A stretch of 64,000 nt of DNA from Pseudomonadota bacterium (GTDB taxonomy: Bacteria; Pseudomonadota; Gammaproteobacteria; Acidiferrobacterales; Acidiferrobacteraceae). The stretch is taken from positions 21,484 through 85,483 of the forward strand of contig JAKAXK010000002.1 of the NCBI GenBank assembly GCA_021827145.1. The letters run 5' to 3'. The notes beneath the pieces are model-generated. The model was not told the DNA's origin and searched no databases. It saw only the letters and a list, made by a program, of their open reading frames with translations. The position numbers were made by a program, and so were the translations under genes. Positions within the stretch are counted from its first letter, which is position 1, and each line of letters starts with the position of its first letter. This document shows positions 29,732-38,768 of this stretch, one piece after another.

Positions 29732-30961
29732 ATGCTCGACACGGATGTCGGGCGATGGCCTCAAATCAAGGATGAATTCGGTATGGAAACTCTCGCCATT
29801 CCATTGCCCGCCAACCTTCCACCGGATGTGTGCACGGAGATATCCAAGCGCGCGTGCTATTGTGATACGTCGATCCTGAAGTCTCGTTACCGGCAGGACT
29901 CCAATTGTCTGGAAGTCGATCTGCAAGGTCCTAGTGCCAACGGCGATGTCGCCGCCAAGCTCGAGCACTTGATCGGAAAGATGCAGGGCGAGCGGCTCGC
30001 CGTGACGCCGCGGGTTCTGCGCGATCGGACACGCGAGGTGAGTGATTTCGTGCTGACCGCTTACGACCAGCTTGTGACTCGCGGTGATGTCTGGACCTCC
30101 GGCGGGTCCGGGGTGGTCGGCCGTAGCGGTGCGTTCATGCGGCTCCTGGGCCGCTTGGACGCAGCCCTAGAGCGTCTCGCGGTGCGCGATTTTCGCGCTG
30201 TCCCTCAGTCCTATAACTCGCTCGTTCCGAGCGATTGGCTGAGGCGCGCGGGTTACTTCGGCTCGTTTTCCCATTCCGTCACCTTCGCGGTCCACCTGAA
30301 GGAGGATTTCGAGGCGATCGAGCGTTTTGGGAAGCGCCATCGTCAGGGGGAGAGTCCCACGTTCGAGGACATAAGGGAGCTTGCGCCCCCCGAGTATTGC
30401 CTGTCGCCGGCCGTGTGTTATCACACCTACGGCGCGCTCATGGGGCAAAGCCTTTCCGTGAGGACGGTCTCGGCTTTTACCGGGCACGGGCGATGTTTCC
30501 GGTATGAGTCGAAGAATCTCACGGGCCTTGATCGCCTATGGGAGTTTTCGATGCGCGAGATCGTATGGCTCGGCGACCGTGAGGCGGTGCTCGGCGCGCG
30601 CGAGGCGGCTATAAACGCTGTGTGGAGACTTGTCGATCTCCTCGATCTATCGGCGCGCCTCGAGACTGCCTGCGACCCGTTTTTTGCGAACGATTTCCCG
30701 TCCCTGCGTTTTTTTCAGCTCGCCTATGACCTGAAATATGAGTTGCAGGTGGATGTGGCGCCGGGCACTTCGATCGCGTGCGCGTCCTTCAATTACCACG
30801 ATCGGTTTTTTGGAAATCGATTCGAGATCACCGCTCAGGGTGATGTCGCCCATACGGGGTGCGCCGCGTTCGGACTCGAGCGCTTGCTGTATGCGTGTTT
30901 TTGCCAGCACGGGCTCGAGCGTGCCGAGGAGCTGGTTGAGAACGCGGTGAGCCGTCTCTAG
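29732..30961 (+). CDS. Amino acid--[carrier protein] ligase-like protein (SerRS-like class II aaRS homologue)
   Basis: LSPAVCYHTYGAL, CFRYESKNLTGLDRLWEFSMREIVWLG (motif 2-like), DPFF, ACASFNYHDRFFG, AHTGCAAFGLERL (motif 3-like). Confidence 0.8.
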   Translation: MLDTDVGRWPQIKDEFGMETLAIPLPANLPPDVCTEISKRACYCDTSILKSRYRQDSNCLEVDLQGPSANGDVAAKLEHLIGKMQGERLAVTPRVLRDRTREVSDFVLTAYDQLVTRGDVWTSGGSGVVGRSGAFMRLLGRLDAALERLAVRDFRAVPQSYNSLVPSDWLRRAGYFGSFSHSVTFAVHLKEDFEAIERFGKRHRQGESPTFEDIRELAPPEYCLSPAVCYHTYGALMGQSLSVRTVSAFTGHGRCFRYESKNLTGLDRLWEFSMREIVWLGDREAVLGAREAAINAVWRLVDLLDLSARLETACDPFFANDFPSLRFFQLAYDLKYELQVDVAPGTSIACASFNYHDRFFGNRFEITAQGDVAHTGCAAFGLERLLYACFCQHGLERAEELVENAVSRL

Positions 30962-31041
30962 GCCCCATCGCGATTGCCGTTATAAGTTATCGTCTGCGAC
31001 AGGAGGAGCGGGTTCGGCGCAAGCTGGCCCCGGTGACGCTT

Positions 31042-32043
31042 ATGAATATTCAGCCCATGGAGTCTTTCGATGAGGTGGTGAACCCTGACCTGGATGAAGT
31101 GAGCGCGCTTATGCGCGCGAACTGGACACCGCCATGCTGGCTCTACGAACGGGAGCTGTTGGCCATGCATATCATGAGGCCTACCGCGGATCCGACCATG
31201 GCGGTGGGGCTGCGCGCCAAGAATGGCGAACTCGCTTCTTATCTCGCGTTCGTGCCGATGCGCCTGCGGGTCCACGGGCGCATCTACAAGGCCGTGTTCG
31301 CAAGCTTCTTCACCGTTTCCAGCCATTTCCGGCGTCACCGTCTGAGCGATCACCAACAGGGGCTCATGGTGGACCGCGCGCGCGACCGCGGCTACGAGGT
31401 CTACACCGCCATCACGGTCGCCGGGACGCCCGCCAATCAGACGGTGGCACGGGCGTTCGGGGCGCGCGGGCTTCCCGTGCGCGCCGCGCACAACTTTCGC
31501 TATCTCGCGGGGACGGGAGCCATCGTGGCGAGTCGTCTTGGGTCGAGCGATAGGGATCATGTGCGACCTTATGCACCCAGCGACGACGGGGCGGCGTTCG
31601 CGCTGCTGTCAGCGGCTGCTGCTCGCGCACCGCTCGCCCACGTGGTGGAGCGCGAGGATATCGATTTCTCTCTGCGGGGCCGACCCCGGGTCAAGACCTA
31701 CGTCTACGAGAGTGATGGCGCCGTCACGGGCCTCATAAGCATGTCCTTGCTCCCGGTCGTGTCGGGGCAGGTGGGTCTGAATGCCTATGTGGAGGCGCTC
31801 GCGCTCGGGCGCCTGGAGTCTTCGGCGCGCACGGCCTTCGTCGATACGGTGCTGCGCTCGGTGCTTGCCGAGGGCGCGCAGGCGGTCATGGTGCCGGATA
31901 CGGGCTGTGGCGATCAGGAGGTGTTCAGGCGCCTCGGATTCCGCGCCGCTCCGCGCAAGCTGCGGCTCCTGCTGGCGCCTTTGCGTTCCGATGTGACCGA
32001 CCTGCCGGACACCGTGGATGGTTTCTGTCTCGACGTGTTTTGA
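31042..32043 (+). CDS. GNAT-like acyl/aminoacyltransferase
   Basis: AVGLRAKNGELASYLAFVPMRLRVHGRIYKAVFASFFTVSSHFRRHRLSDHQQGLMVDRARDRG GNAT-like core. Confidence 0.55.
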   Translation: MNIQPMESFDEVVNPDLDEVSALMRANWTPPCWLYERELLAMHIMRPTADPTMAVGLRAKNGELASYLAFVPMRLRVHGRIYKAVFASFFTVSSHFRRHRLSDHQQGLMVDRARDRGYEVYTAITVAGTPANQTVARAFGARGLPVRAAHNFRYLAGTGAIVASRLGSSDRDHVRPYAPSDDGAAFALLSAAAARAPLAHVVEREDIDFSLRGRPRVKTYVYESDGAVTGLISMSLLPVVSGQVGLNAYVEALALGRLESSARTAFVDTVLRSVLAEGAQAVMVPDTGCGDQEVFRRLGFRAAPRKLRLLLAPLRSDVTDLPDTVDGFCLDVF

Positions 32044-32044
32044 T

Positions 32045-32617
32045 ATGGCTAATGGTCTAAAGGAGGGCTTGCGGGCGCTGCTTGCGGGGCTTGGGACCGT
32101 TATTGCGCTGCCCGCCTTGGCCCTTTCCGTCTGGGGTCGGTCGGACGAGGGCTTCGTCTGGGGCGGTCAGGCGCTGGCCCTGGTGCCGGGGGCCGTGGGC
32201 AACGCCGCGCGCGCAGCCTTTTATGGACGCACGCTGGCGCTCTTCGAGCCCGGCGCGACGATCCATTTCGGCAGCTATTTCTCGAAGCGCGGCGCGCGGG
32301 TCTCTGCCGGCGCCGGGATCGGGGCGTATTGCATCATAGGTCTGGTGGATCTCGGTCCCCGGGTAAGGGTCGCAAGCCGCGTATCCATCACCTCGGGTCT
32401 TCATTACCACGGGAGCGCCGCTTGCGGCGTCGGGGGTCGGGATGTGGTCGAACGCGTAACCATCGGTGCCAACACCTGGATCGGAGAGGCGGCGGTCGTT
32501 GGCGCCAATGTGGGCGCCAATTGTATCGTCGGCATGGGCTCGGTGGTGGTGCAGCCGGTCCCGGACGACTCCACGGTCCTGGGCAATCCCGCGCGCCGCA
32601 TTCCGTCGGCGGCGTGA
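32045..32617 (+). CDS. Left-handed beta-helix (hexapeptide) acyltransferase
   Basis: Hexapeptide repeats VTIGANTWIGEAAVVGANVGANCIVGMGSVVVQPVPDDSTVLGNPARRI. Confidence 0.8.
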   Translation: MANGLKEGLRALLAGLGTVIALPALALSVWGRSDEGFVWGGQALALVPGAVGNAARAAFYGRTLALFEPGATIHFGSYFSKRGARVSAGAGIGAYCIIGLVDLGPRVRVASRVSITSGLHYHGSAACGVGGRDVVERVTIGANTWIGEAAVVGANVGANCIVGMGSVVVQPVPDDSTVLGNPARRIPSAA

Positions 32618-32621
32618 CCGC

Positions 32622-33491
32622 TCAGGCGGGCTCGGCAGGCTGCAGAAAGCCTTTCATGGTATCGAGGGCCTTTTTCTCGATCTGGCGGATGCGTTCGGCG
32701 GACACCCCGTATTCCTGCGCCAATTCATGCAAGGTCGGTTTCTCGTTCGCGAGCCAGCGTCTGCGGATGATGTCCTGGCTGCGTCCATCCAGGGCCACGA
32801 GTGCGTGTTGCAGGCTATCCTGTTGCGAGCTTTCGGTGTCGGCCCGGGTCAGCAGGCTCTCCGGGTTGTAGCGCATGTCCTGGAGATAGCCGGCTGGTGA
32901 CGAGCGGAATTCGTCCTCATCGCCCTCGTCTTGTGCATCGAAGGGCACGTCCGTGCTGGCCATGCGCGATTCCATCTCTTTGACGGTCTCGGTCGGTACA
33001 TCGAGGTCCGTCGCCAGGTTCGCGATCTCGCTCTCGTTCATCCAGCCGATACGGGCGCGTGACTGGCGGAGGTTGAAAAACAGCTTGCGTTGGGCCTTGG
33101 TCGTGGCGACCTTGACGATGCGCCAGTTGCGCAGGATGTAGTCGTAGATTTCGGCGCGTATCCAGTGAATGGCGAACGACACCAAGCGCACGCCGTGCGC
33201 CGGATCGAAATGCTTGACGGCCTTCATGAGGCCGATATTGCCCTCTTGGATGAGATCGGCCTGCGGCAGACCATATCCTGCGAAGGCGCGGGCAACGCGA
33301 ATGACGTAACGGAGCTGGGACAGCACGAGCTGCCGCGCGGCCTCGAGATTATCGTGCTCGCGATACTCGATCGCCAGCTGCCGTTCCTGTTCGGCGTCCA
33401 GCAGGGGTGCGGCATTGGCGAGGCGCATGTAATGCGAGAGCCCGCCTTCGGCGGCAATATTGACGGCGACTGGTAAGGTTTGTGTAGTCAT
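32622..33491 (-). CDS. rpoH: RNA polymerase sigma-32 factor
   Basis: DLIQEGNIGLMKAVKHFDP, RLVSFAIHWIRAEIYDYILRNWRIVKVATTKAQRKLFFNLR RpoH signature. Confidence 0.96.
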   Translation of the reverse strand: MTTQTLPVAVNIAAEGGLSHYMRLANAAPLLDAEQERQLAIEYREHDNLEAARQLVLSQLRYVIRVARAFAGYGLPQADLIQEGNIGLMKAVKHFDPAHGVRLVSFAIHWIRAEIYDYILRNWRIVKVATTKAQRKLFFNLRQSRARIGWMNESEIANLATDLDVPTETVKEMESRMASTDVPFDAQDEGDEDEFRSSPAGYLQDMRYNPESLLTRADTESSQQDSLQHALVALDGRSQDIIRRRWLANEKPTLHELAQEYGVSAERIRQIEKKALDTMKGFLQPAEPA

Positions 33492-33521
33492 TGTCCGACC
33501 CCCTCTCGACTGGGACGAATT

Positions 33522-33548
33522 TTAGCATTCTCGGCTTGAGAGTGCTAA
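33522..33548. promoter_or_regulatory. CIRCE-like (HrcA operator) inverted repeat upstream of rpoH
   Basis: TTAGCATTC-N9-GAGTGCTAA; one mismatch to TTAGCACTC-N9-GAGTGCTAA; 31-57 bp upstream of rpoH start. Confidence 0.8.
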
Positions 33549-33584
33549 TCCTCGTAAAAAGTTCCGGTGGCGGGCGGCTGGGTC

Positions 33585-34481
33585 TCAGATCTCGCCTTGG
33601 CGCAGCGCCCGGGCGACCGCGATGCGCGCCCCAAGCCAGCCGAGCGAAGCACCGAGAACCAGCAGCGCCAGGGCCTGTCTGAGACTTAGGCCGGCGAGGC
33701 GGTAATGGGCCCCGTAGGCGCGATTCAGGGCCGCCACCGGCCCCGCCAGCGCGATCAGACCCACCTCAAGGACCAGGAGTGCACACAGTGCCCCCAAGCC
33801 CCCGGTCAACGCGCCGATATAGAGGAAGGGACGCCGAATAAAGGCATTGGTTCCCCCGACCAAGCGAATGACCGAGATTTCGGTGCCACGGCTTGCCACC
33901 GTTGCGCGGGTCGTGTTGGCGAGAATCAAGACGAGGGCCAGGCCCAGGGTCGCGGCGAGGAGCGTCACCAGGCGCCGCCCGACGGCCAGCGCGGCATCCA
34001 GACGCTCAACCCATACCAGGTTCGACTGGACATGCGTGACATCGGGCAGGCCCCTCAGTCGTGTGGCCAACAGCGCAACCGAGTGGGGTCCGGGCCGCGC
34101 CGGGGCGACGATGACGACGCCTGGCAAAGGGTTGTGCCGGCCGAAGAGGCCCATGCCCCTGAGTCCCGACGCGGTCTTGAACTCCCGCAGGCCCCGGGTG
34201 GGCGAGACATAGCGCACCGTGGCGACCCCCGGGACGCGGCGGATGGTGGCCACCGCCTCGCGGTCGGCGCCGCCCTTCTTCAAGTAGACCGAGAGCGAGC
34301 CGTGCGGCCGCCACCCCTGGCTCAGCCTTTGCAAATTCAGGAGTCCGACATAGAGACCGGTCGGCAAGGCCAGGGTCAAGCCGATTAACATCACAGTCAT
34401 CACGGTGGGCGTGGGGCTGCGCGCGAAGTCGCCGAGGGTCCTCATGAAGACTTGCGCGTGACGTGTGAAGTAGGCCTTCAT
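33585..34481 (-). CDS. ftsX: Cell division permease FtsX
   Basis: FtsX topology and motifs; overlap with ftsE. Confidence 0.93.
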   Translation of the reverse strand: MKAYFTRHAQVFMRTLGDFARSPTPTVMTVMLIGLTLALPTGLYVGLLNLQRLSQGWRPHGSLSVYLKKGGADREAVATIRRVPGVATVRYVSPTRGLREFKTASGLRGMGLFGRHNPLPGVVIVAPARPGPHSVALLATRLRGLPDVTHVQSNLVWVERLDAALAVGRRLVTLLAATLGLALVLILANTTRATVASRGTEISVIRLVGGTNAFIRRPFLYIGALTGGLGALCALLVLEVGLIALAGPVAALNRAYGAHYRLAGLSLRQALALLVLGASLGWLGARIAVARALRQGEI

Positions 34482-35137
34482 GCCGCCCCCAGCATGTGCC
34501 CGGCGCCCAGACGGATCACGCGTTTTTTCAGGCGATCGATTTGGCGCAGGTCATGAGTGGCGATCAGGACCGTGACCCCGTGGTCATTGAATTCGCGGAA
34601 CAGGTCGATGATGTCGTCGGACAAGGCCGCATCGAGATTGCCGGTCGGCTCGTCGGCGATGAGCAGCGGTGGGCGGTGGACCAGCGCGCGAGCAATACCC
34701 ACGCGTTGCTGTTCGCCGCCGGACAAGGCCAGCGGAGAGCCCCGTTCCCGGCCCCTGAGCCCCACCTTGTCGAGGGCCGCGAGCACGCGCTTACGGACTT
34801 CATCTCCCGTCATGCCCGCCACCACGAGCGGCAAGGCCACGTTGTCGAAGACGGTGCGCTCGTTCAAGAGGCGGTTATCCTGGAACACCACGCCGATCTG
34901 GCGCCGAAAGTAGGGCAGCCGCCGCGTAGGCAGTCGCACGAGCTCATGTCCATTGACTGTGATCTGACCGCGCGTGGGCCGCTCGAGCAGGCAGATGAGT
35001 TTCAGCACGGTGCTCTTGCCGGCCCCCGAGGGTCCGGTCAGGAAGGCCATCTCGCCTTTCGCGAGCGTAAACCCGACATCGCTCAAGGCCTCCGTTCCCA
35101 GCGGATAGCGTTTAAAGACGTGCTTAAGCTCGATCAC
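34478..35137 (-). CDS. ftsE: Cell division ATP-binding protein FtsE
   Basis: LTGPSGAGKSTVLKL, LSGGEQQRVGIARAL, LIADEPTGNLD; GTG start. Confidence 0.95.
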   Translation of the reverse strand: MIELKHVFKRYPLGTEALSDVGFTLAKGEMAFLTGPSGAGKSTVLKLICLLERPTRGQITVNGHELVRLPTRRLPYFRRQIGVVFQDNRLLNERTVFDNVALPLVVAGMTGDEVRKRVLAALDKVGLRGRERGSPLALSGGEQQRVGIARALVHRPPLLIADEPTGNLDAALSDDIIDLFREFNDHGVTVLIATHDLRQIDRLKKRVIRLGAGHMLGAA

Positions 35138-36098
35138 TGAGGAGTTCCGCCGGCAGGACTGCGTCGACGAAGGAGCGGGCGTCGAAGGGGCGCAGATCGT
35201 CGACGGATTCACCTACCCCCACGAAATAGATGGGCAGCCCGAAGCGTTTGGCGAGTGCGAACACGACGCCGCCCTTGGCGGTCCCGTCGAGTTTGGTGAC
35301 GCAGAGGCCGGTGACCCCCACGGCCTTGTGGAATTGCTCGACTTGCGTCACGGCGTTCTGGCCTATGCCCCCGTCCAGGGTCAAGATGATCTGATGGGGG
35401 GCGAGTGCATCGAGGCGCCCTAGCGTGCGCTTGATCTTGGCGAGTTCGTCCATCAGTCCGGTCTGTGTGTGCAGGCGGCCGGCGCTATCGATAAGGAGCA
35501 CGTCCACGCCACGCGCCCGCGCCGCTTGCAGGGCATCGTGGGCGACCGCTGCGCTGTCCGCGCCGCGCGGCTGGCTGATCATCGCCACGTCCGAGCGTTT
35601 GGCCCATTCGCCGAGCTGTTCGATGGCCGCGGCACGAAAGGTATCGCCAGCCGCAAGCAGTACTGAACGGCCCTCGCCCCGTAGTCGCGCCGCGAGCTTG
35701 CCGATGGTGGTGGTCTTGCCGGCGCCATTGACGCCGATCATGAGCACAATTTCGGGCTTGTGGGTGGCGGGCCAGGGTTTTTCGCAGGGTTGCACGATCT
35801 CGTAGAGGATCGTGCGCAAGGCGCCATAGACGGCGTCAGCGTCATCGAGCTCCTTGCGGGACACGCGGCGAGTGATGTCGTTCATGACTGCCGTGGCCGT
35901 ATCCACGCCGAGGTCGGCCGTGATGAGCGCCGTCTCCAAATCTTCGAGCAGCGCCGCATCCAGAGCGCGCTTGCGCTTCAACAGTTCGCCGACGTTGTCG
36001 CTCAGGGCCCGTCTGGTGGCGGCGAGGCGTTCGCCAAGGCGGGCGAAGACCCCCGGTTTCTCGCTCTTGTCGCCTGACGTCTTACGAAAGAGCGCCAT
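35124..36098 (-). CDS. ftsY: Signal recognition particle receptor FtsY
   Basis: GVNGAGKTTTIGKLA, AAGDTFRAAAIEQL, TKLDGTAKGG, YFVGVGESVDDLRPF. Confidence 0.96.
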   Translation of the reverse strand: MALFRKTSGDKSEKPGVFARLGERLAATRRALSDNVGELLKRKRALDAALLEDLETALITADLGVDTATAVMNDITRRVSRKELDDADAVYGALRTILYEIVQPCEKPWPATHKPEIVLMIGVNGAGKTTTIGKLAARLRGEGRSVLLAAGDTFRAAAIEQLGEWAKRSDVAMISQPRGADSAAVAHDALQAARARGVDVLLIDSAGRLHTQTGLMDELAKIKRTLGRLDALAPHQIILTLDGGIGQNAVTQVEQFHKAVGVTGLCVTKLDGTAKGGVVFALAKRFGLPIYFVGVGESVDDLRPFDARSFVDAVLPAELLSDRA

Positions 36099-36104
36099 CG
36101 GCGA

Positions 36105-36870
<766 letters not shown>

Positions 36871-36873
36871 CCC

Positions 36874-37437
36874 TCACGACGTGGGCGCGGCCAGACCGAA
36901 GGCGACGTTGCCCGCCCGCCCGCGCCTGTGCCATTGCAGGTCGGGCGGCAGATCGAAGCCATCGGCGGCCGCGCTTTCGATATAGACGAGCCCTGTCCCC
37001 GCGAGGATGCACCGCGCGCGGATCGTGGTCAAGGCATCGACCAGGAGCCCGGCCGCGAAGGGTGGGTCGAGAAATATGACATCGAACGCCCCTGCGTGTT
37101 GGGTGGCCAGGAAGGCAAGCGCGCCGGACGCCACCACCTGCGCCTCGCAGCCGAGCCTCTCCCGGTTTTCCCGCAAGGCCGCGACCACCTCGGGGTTGGT
37201 CTCCACCAAGGTCACGCTGGCCGCCCCGCGCGACAAGGCCTCGAAACCGAGCGCCCCGGAGCCGGCGAAGAGGTCCAGGCAGCGGGCCCCGGGGAGCCAG
37301 GGGCCGAGCCAGTTGAAGAGTGTCTCGCGTACGCGGTCGGGTGTCGGCCTCAGACCGGGTTCCGGGGGAAAGGTCAGCAGTCGCCCGCGCCAGTGTCCGG
37401 CGATGAGGCGTACGCGCGAGCCCTTAGGCGGGGCCAT
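36874..37437 (-). CDS. rsmD: 16S rRNA (guanine966-N2)-methyltransferase
   Basis: RLIAGHWRGRLL, RPTPDRVRETLFNWL, CLDLFAGSGALGFEALSRGA, FLDPPF. Confidence 0.94.
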   Translation of the reverse strand: MAPPKGSRVRLIAGHWRGRLLTFPPEPGLRPTPDRVRETLFNWLGPWLPGARCLDLFAGSGALGFEALSRGAASVTLVETNPEVVAALRENRERLGCEAQVVASGALAFLATQHAGAFDVIFLDPPFAAGLLVDALTTIRARCILAGTGLVYIESAAADGFDLPPDLQWHRRGRAGNVAFGLAAPTS

Positions 37438-38755
37438 CGTAGTCCTTGGCCGAGATCGTCTTGTCCTCGGCGCGCGCCGCGAAGCGGGCGGCCAAGCCCT
37501 GATAGATGGCTTCCCGACACAGTTGCCGGGAAACCAGCGCGGCAATGAGGGCCGCGGCCATGAGCGGAAACAGCATGGCGTTGTTGGCGGTCATCTCCAT
37601 GACGATCACGAAGGCGGTGATGGGCGTCTGCACGACCCCGCTCAGATAGCTCACCATGCCCAGGATGACCGCCGCCTGCAGCGGGGCCTCAGGGAAGAAT
37701 CGGCCGATGTCGGCCCCCAAGCCGGCGCCGGTGGCCAGCGCCGGGGCAAAGAGGCCGCCGGGGATACCGCTCAGGTAGGAGACGAGGCTGGCCAGCCATT
37801 TGGTGAGCGGGAAGGCCCAGGGCAGATGGGCTCCGCCCACGACCAGTGCCCGCGCCTGCGGGTAACCGGTGCCGAAGGAGTTGCCATGCGAGAGCGTCCC
37901 CAGGATCGCGATCAAGAGACCGGCGGCCAGGGCCATGCGGTAGGGGTAGCGCGCGAGGGTCTCGCGCAGGCGCAGACTGAGGTCGAGCACCAGCCGACTG
38001 AAGAGCCCGCCAGCAAGCCCGCCGACGATACCGCAGGTCGGCACCAGCAGCCATTGACGCGGCGCGAGCGCCGCCTGCGTCACGCCGAAATAGGTGTAGT
38101 TTCCTTCGAGGGCGACCGCGGTAAGCCCGGCGATGAGGATGGTTATGATGATGGTCCCCGTGGCGTGTTCCTCGAAGCCTCGCGCAAGCTCCTCGATCGC
38201 GAACATGATGCCGGCGATGGGGGTGTTGAAGGCGGCGGCGATACCGGCCGCGCCACCGGCCATCACAAGCGCGCGCTCGAGCCCGGGTCGTTTGAGGCCC
38301 GCCAGGCGTCCGGCGGCGGCGGTCAGCGATGCCCCGACATGGACCGTCGGGCCCTCGCGTCCGATCGAGGCGCCGGAGAACAGCCCAAGGGTCGTGAGCA
38401 GGATTTTACCGATCGCGATGCGTACCGACAGCAGCCGTGAGGGCGAGTCGCCGGTCCGTTGCGACAGGGCGGCGATGACCTGCGGTATGCCGCTTCCCTG
38501 AGACCCGGGAAAGAATCGGCGCGTGAGCCACAAGGACAGGATGATGCCGGCTGGACTGACCAGGAACGGCGCCCACGGCCAGCGCTGGTAGAGGGTGAGG
38601 AAGCTTGTGTTCGCGAGGTTTCCGAGTTGGGTCAAGGCGACGGCCGAGAGACCCACCAGGACCGCGCCGCCCCAAAAGGTCGCGCGTAGCGCCCAGCGCC
38701 GGCCCCGCAAAAGACTGCGGACTCGGCGTATCGGACGCCGCAAATGCTGGCGCAA
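37424..38755 (-). CDS. ClC-family chloride channel/transporter
   Basis: GSGIPQV, GREGPTVHVGA, NTPIAGIMFAIEEL, GIPGGLFAPALATGA selectivity motifs. Confidence 0.94.
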   Translation of the reverse strand: MRQHLRRPIRRVRSLLRGRRWALRATFWGGAVLVGLSAVALTQLGNLANTSFLTLYQRWPWAPFLVSPAGIILSLWLTRRFFPGSQGSGIPQVIAALSQRTGDSPSRLLSVRIAIGKILLTTLGLFSGASIGREGPTVHVGASLTAAAGRLAGLKRPGLERALVMAGGAAGIAAAFNTPIAGIMFAIEELARGFEEHATGTIIITILIAGLTAVALEGNYTYFGVTQAALAPRQWLLVPTCGIVGGLAGGLFSRLVLDLSLRLRETLARYPYRMALAAGLLIAILGTLSHGNSFGTGYPQARALVVGGAHLPWAFPLTKWLASLVSYLSGIPGGLFAPALATGAGLGADIGRFFPEAPLQAAVILGMVSYLSGVVQTPITAFVIVMEMTANNAMLFPLMAAALIAALVSRQLCREAIYQGLAARFAARAEDKTISAKDYDGPA

Positions 38756-38768
38756 GGCCGCCGCGCCC

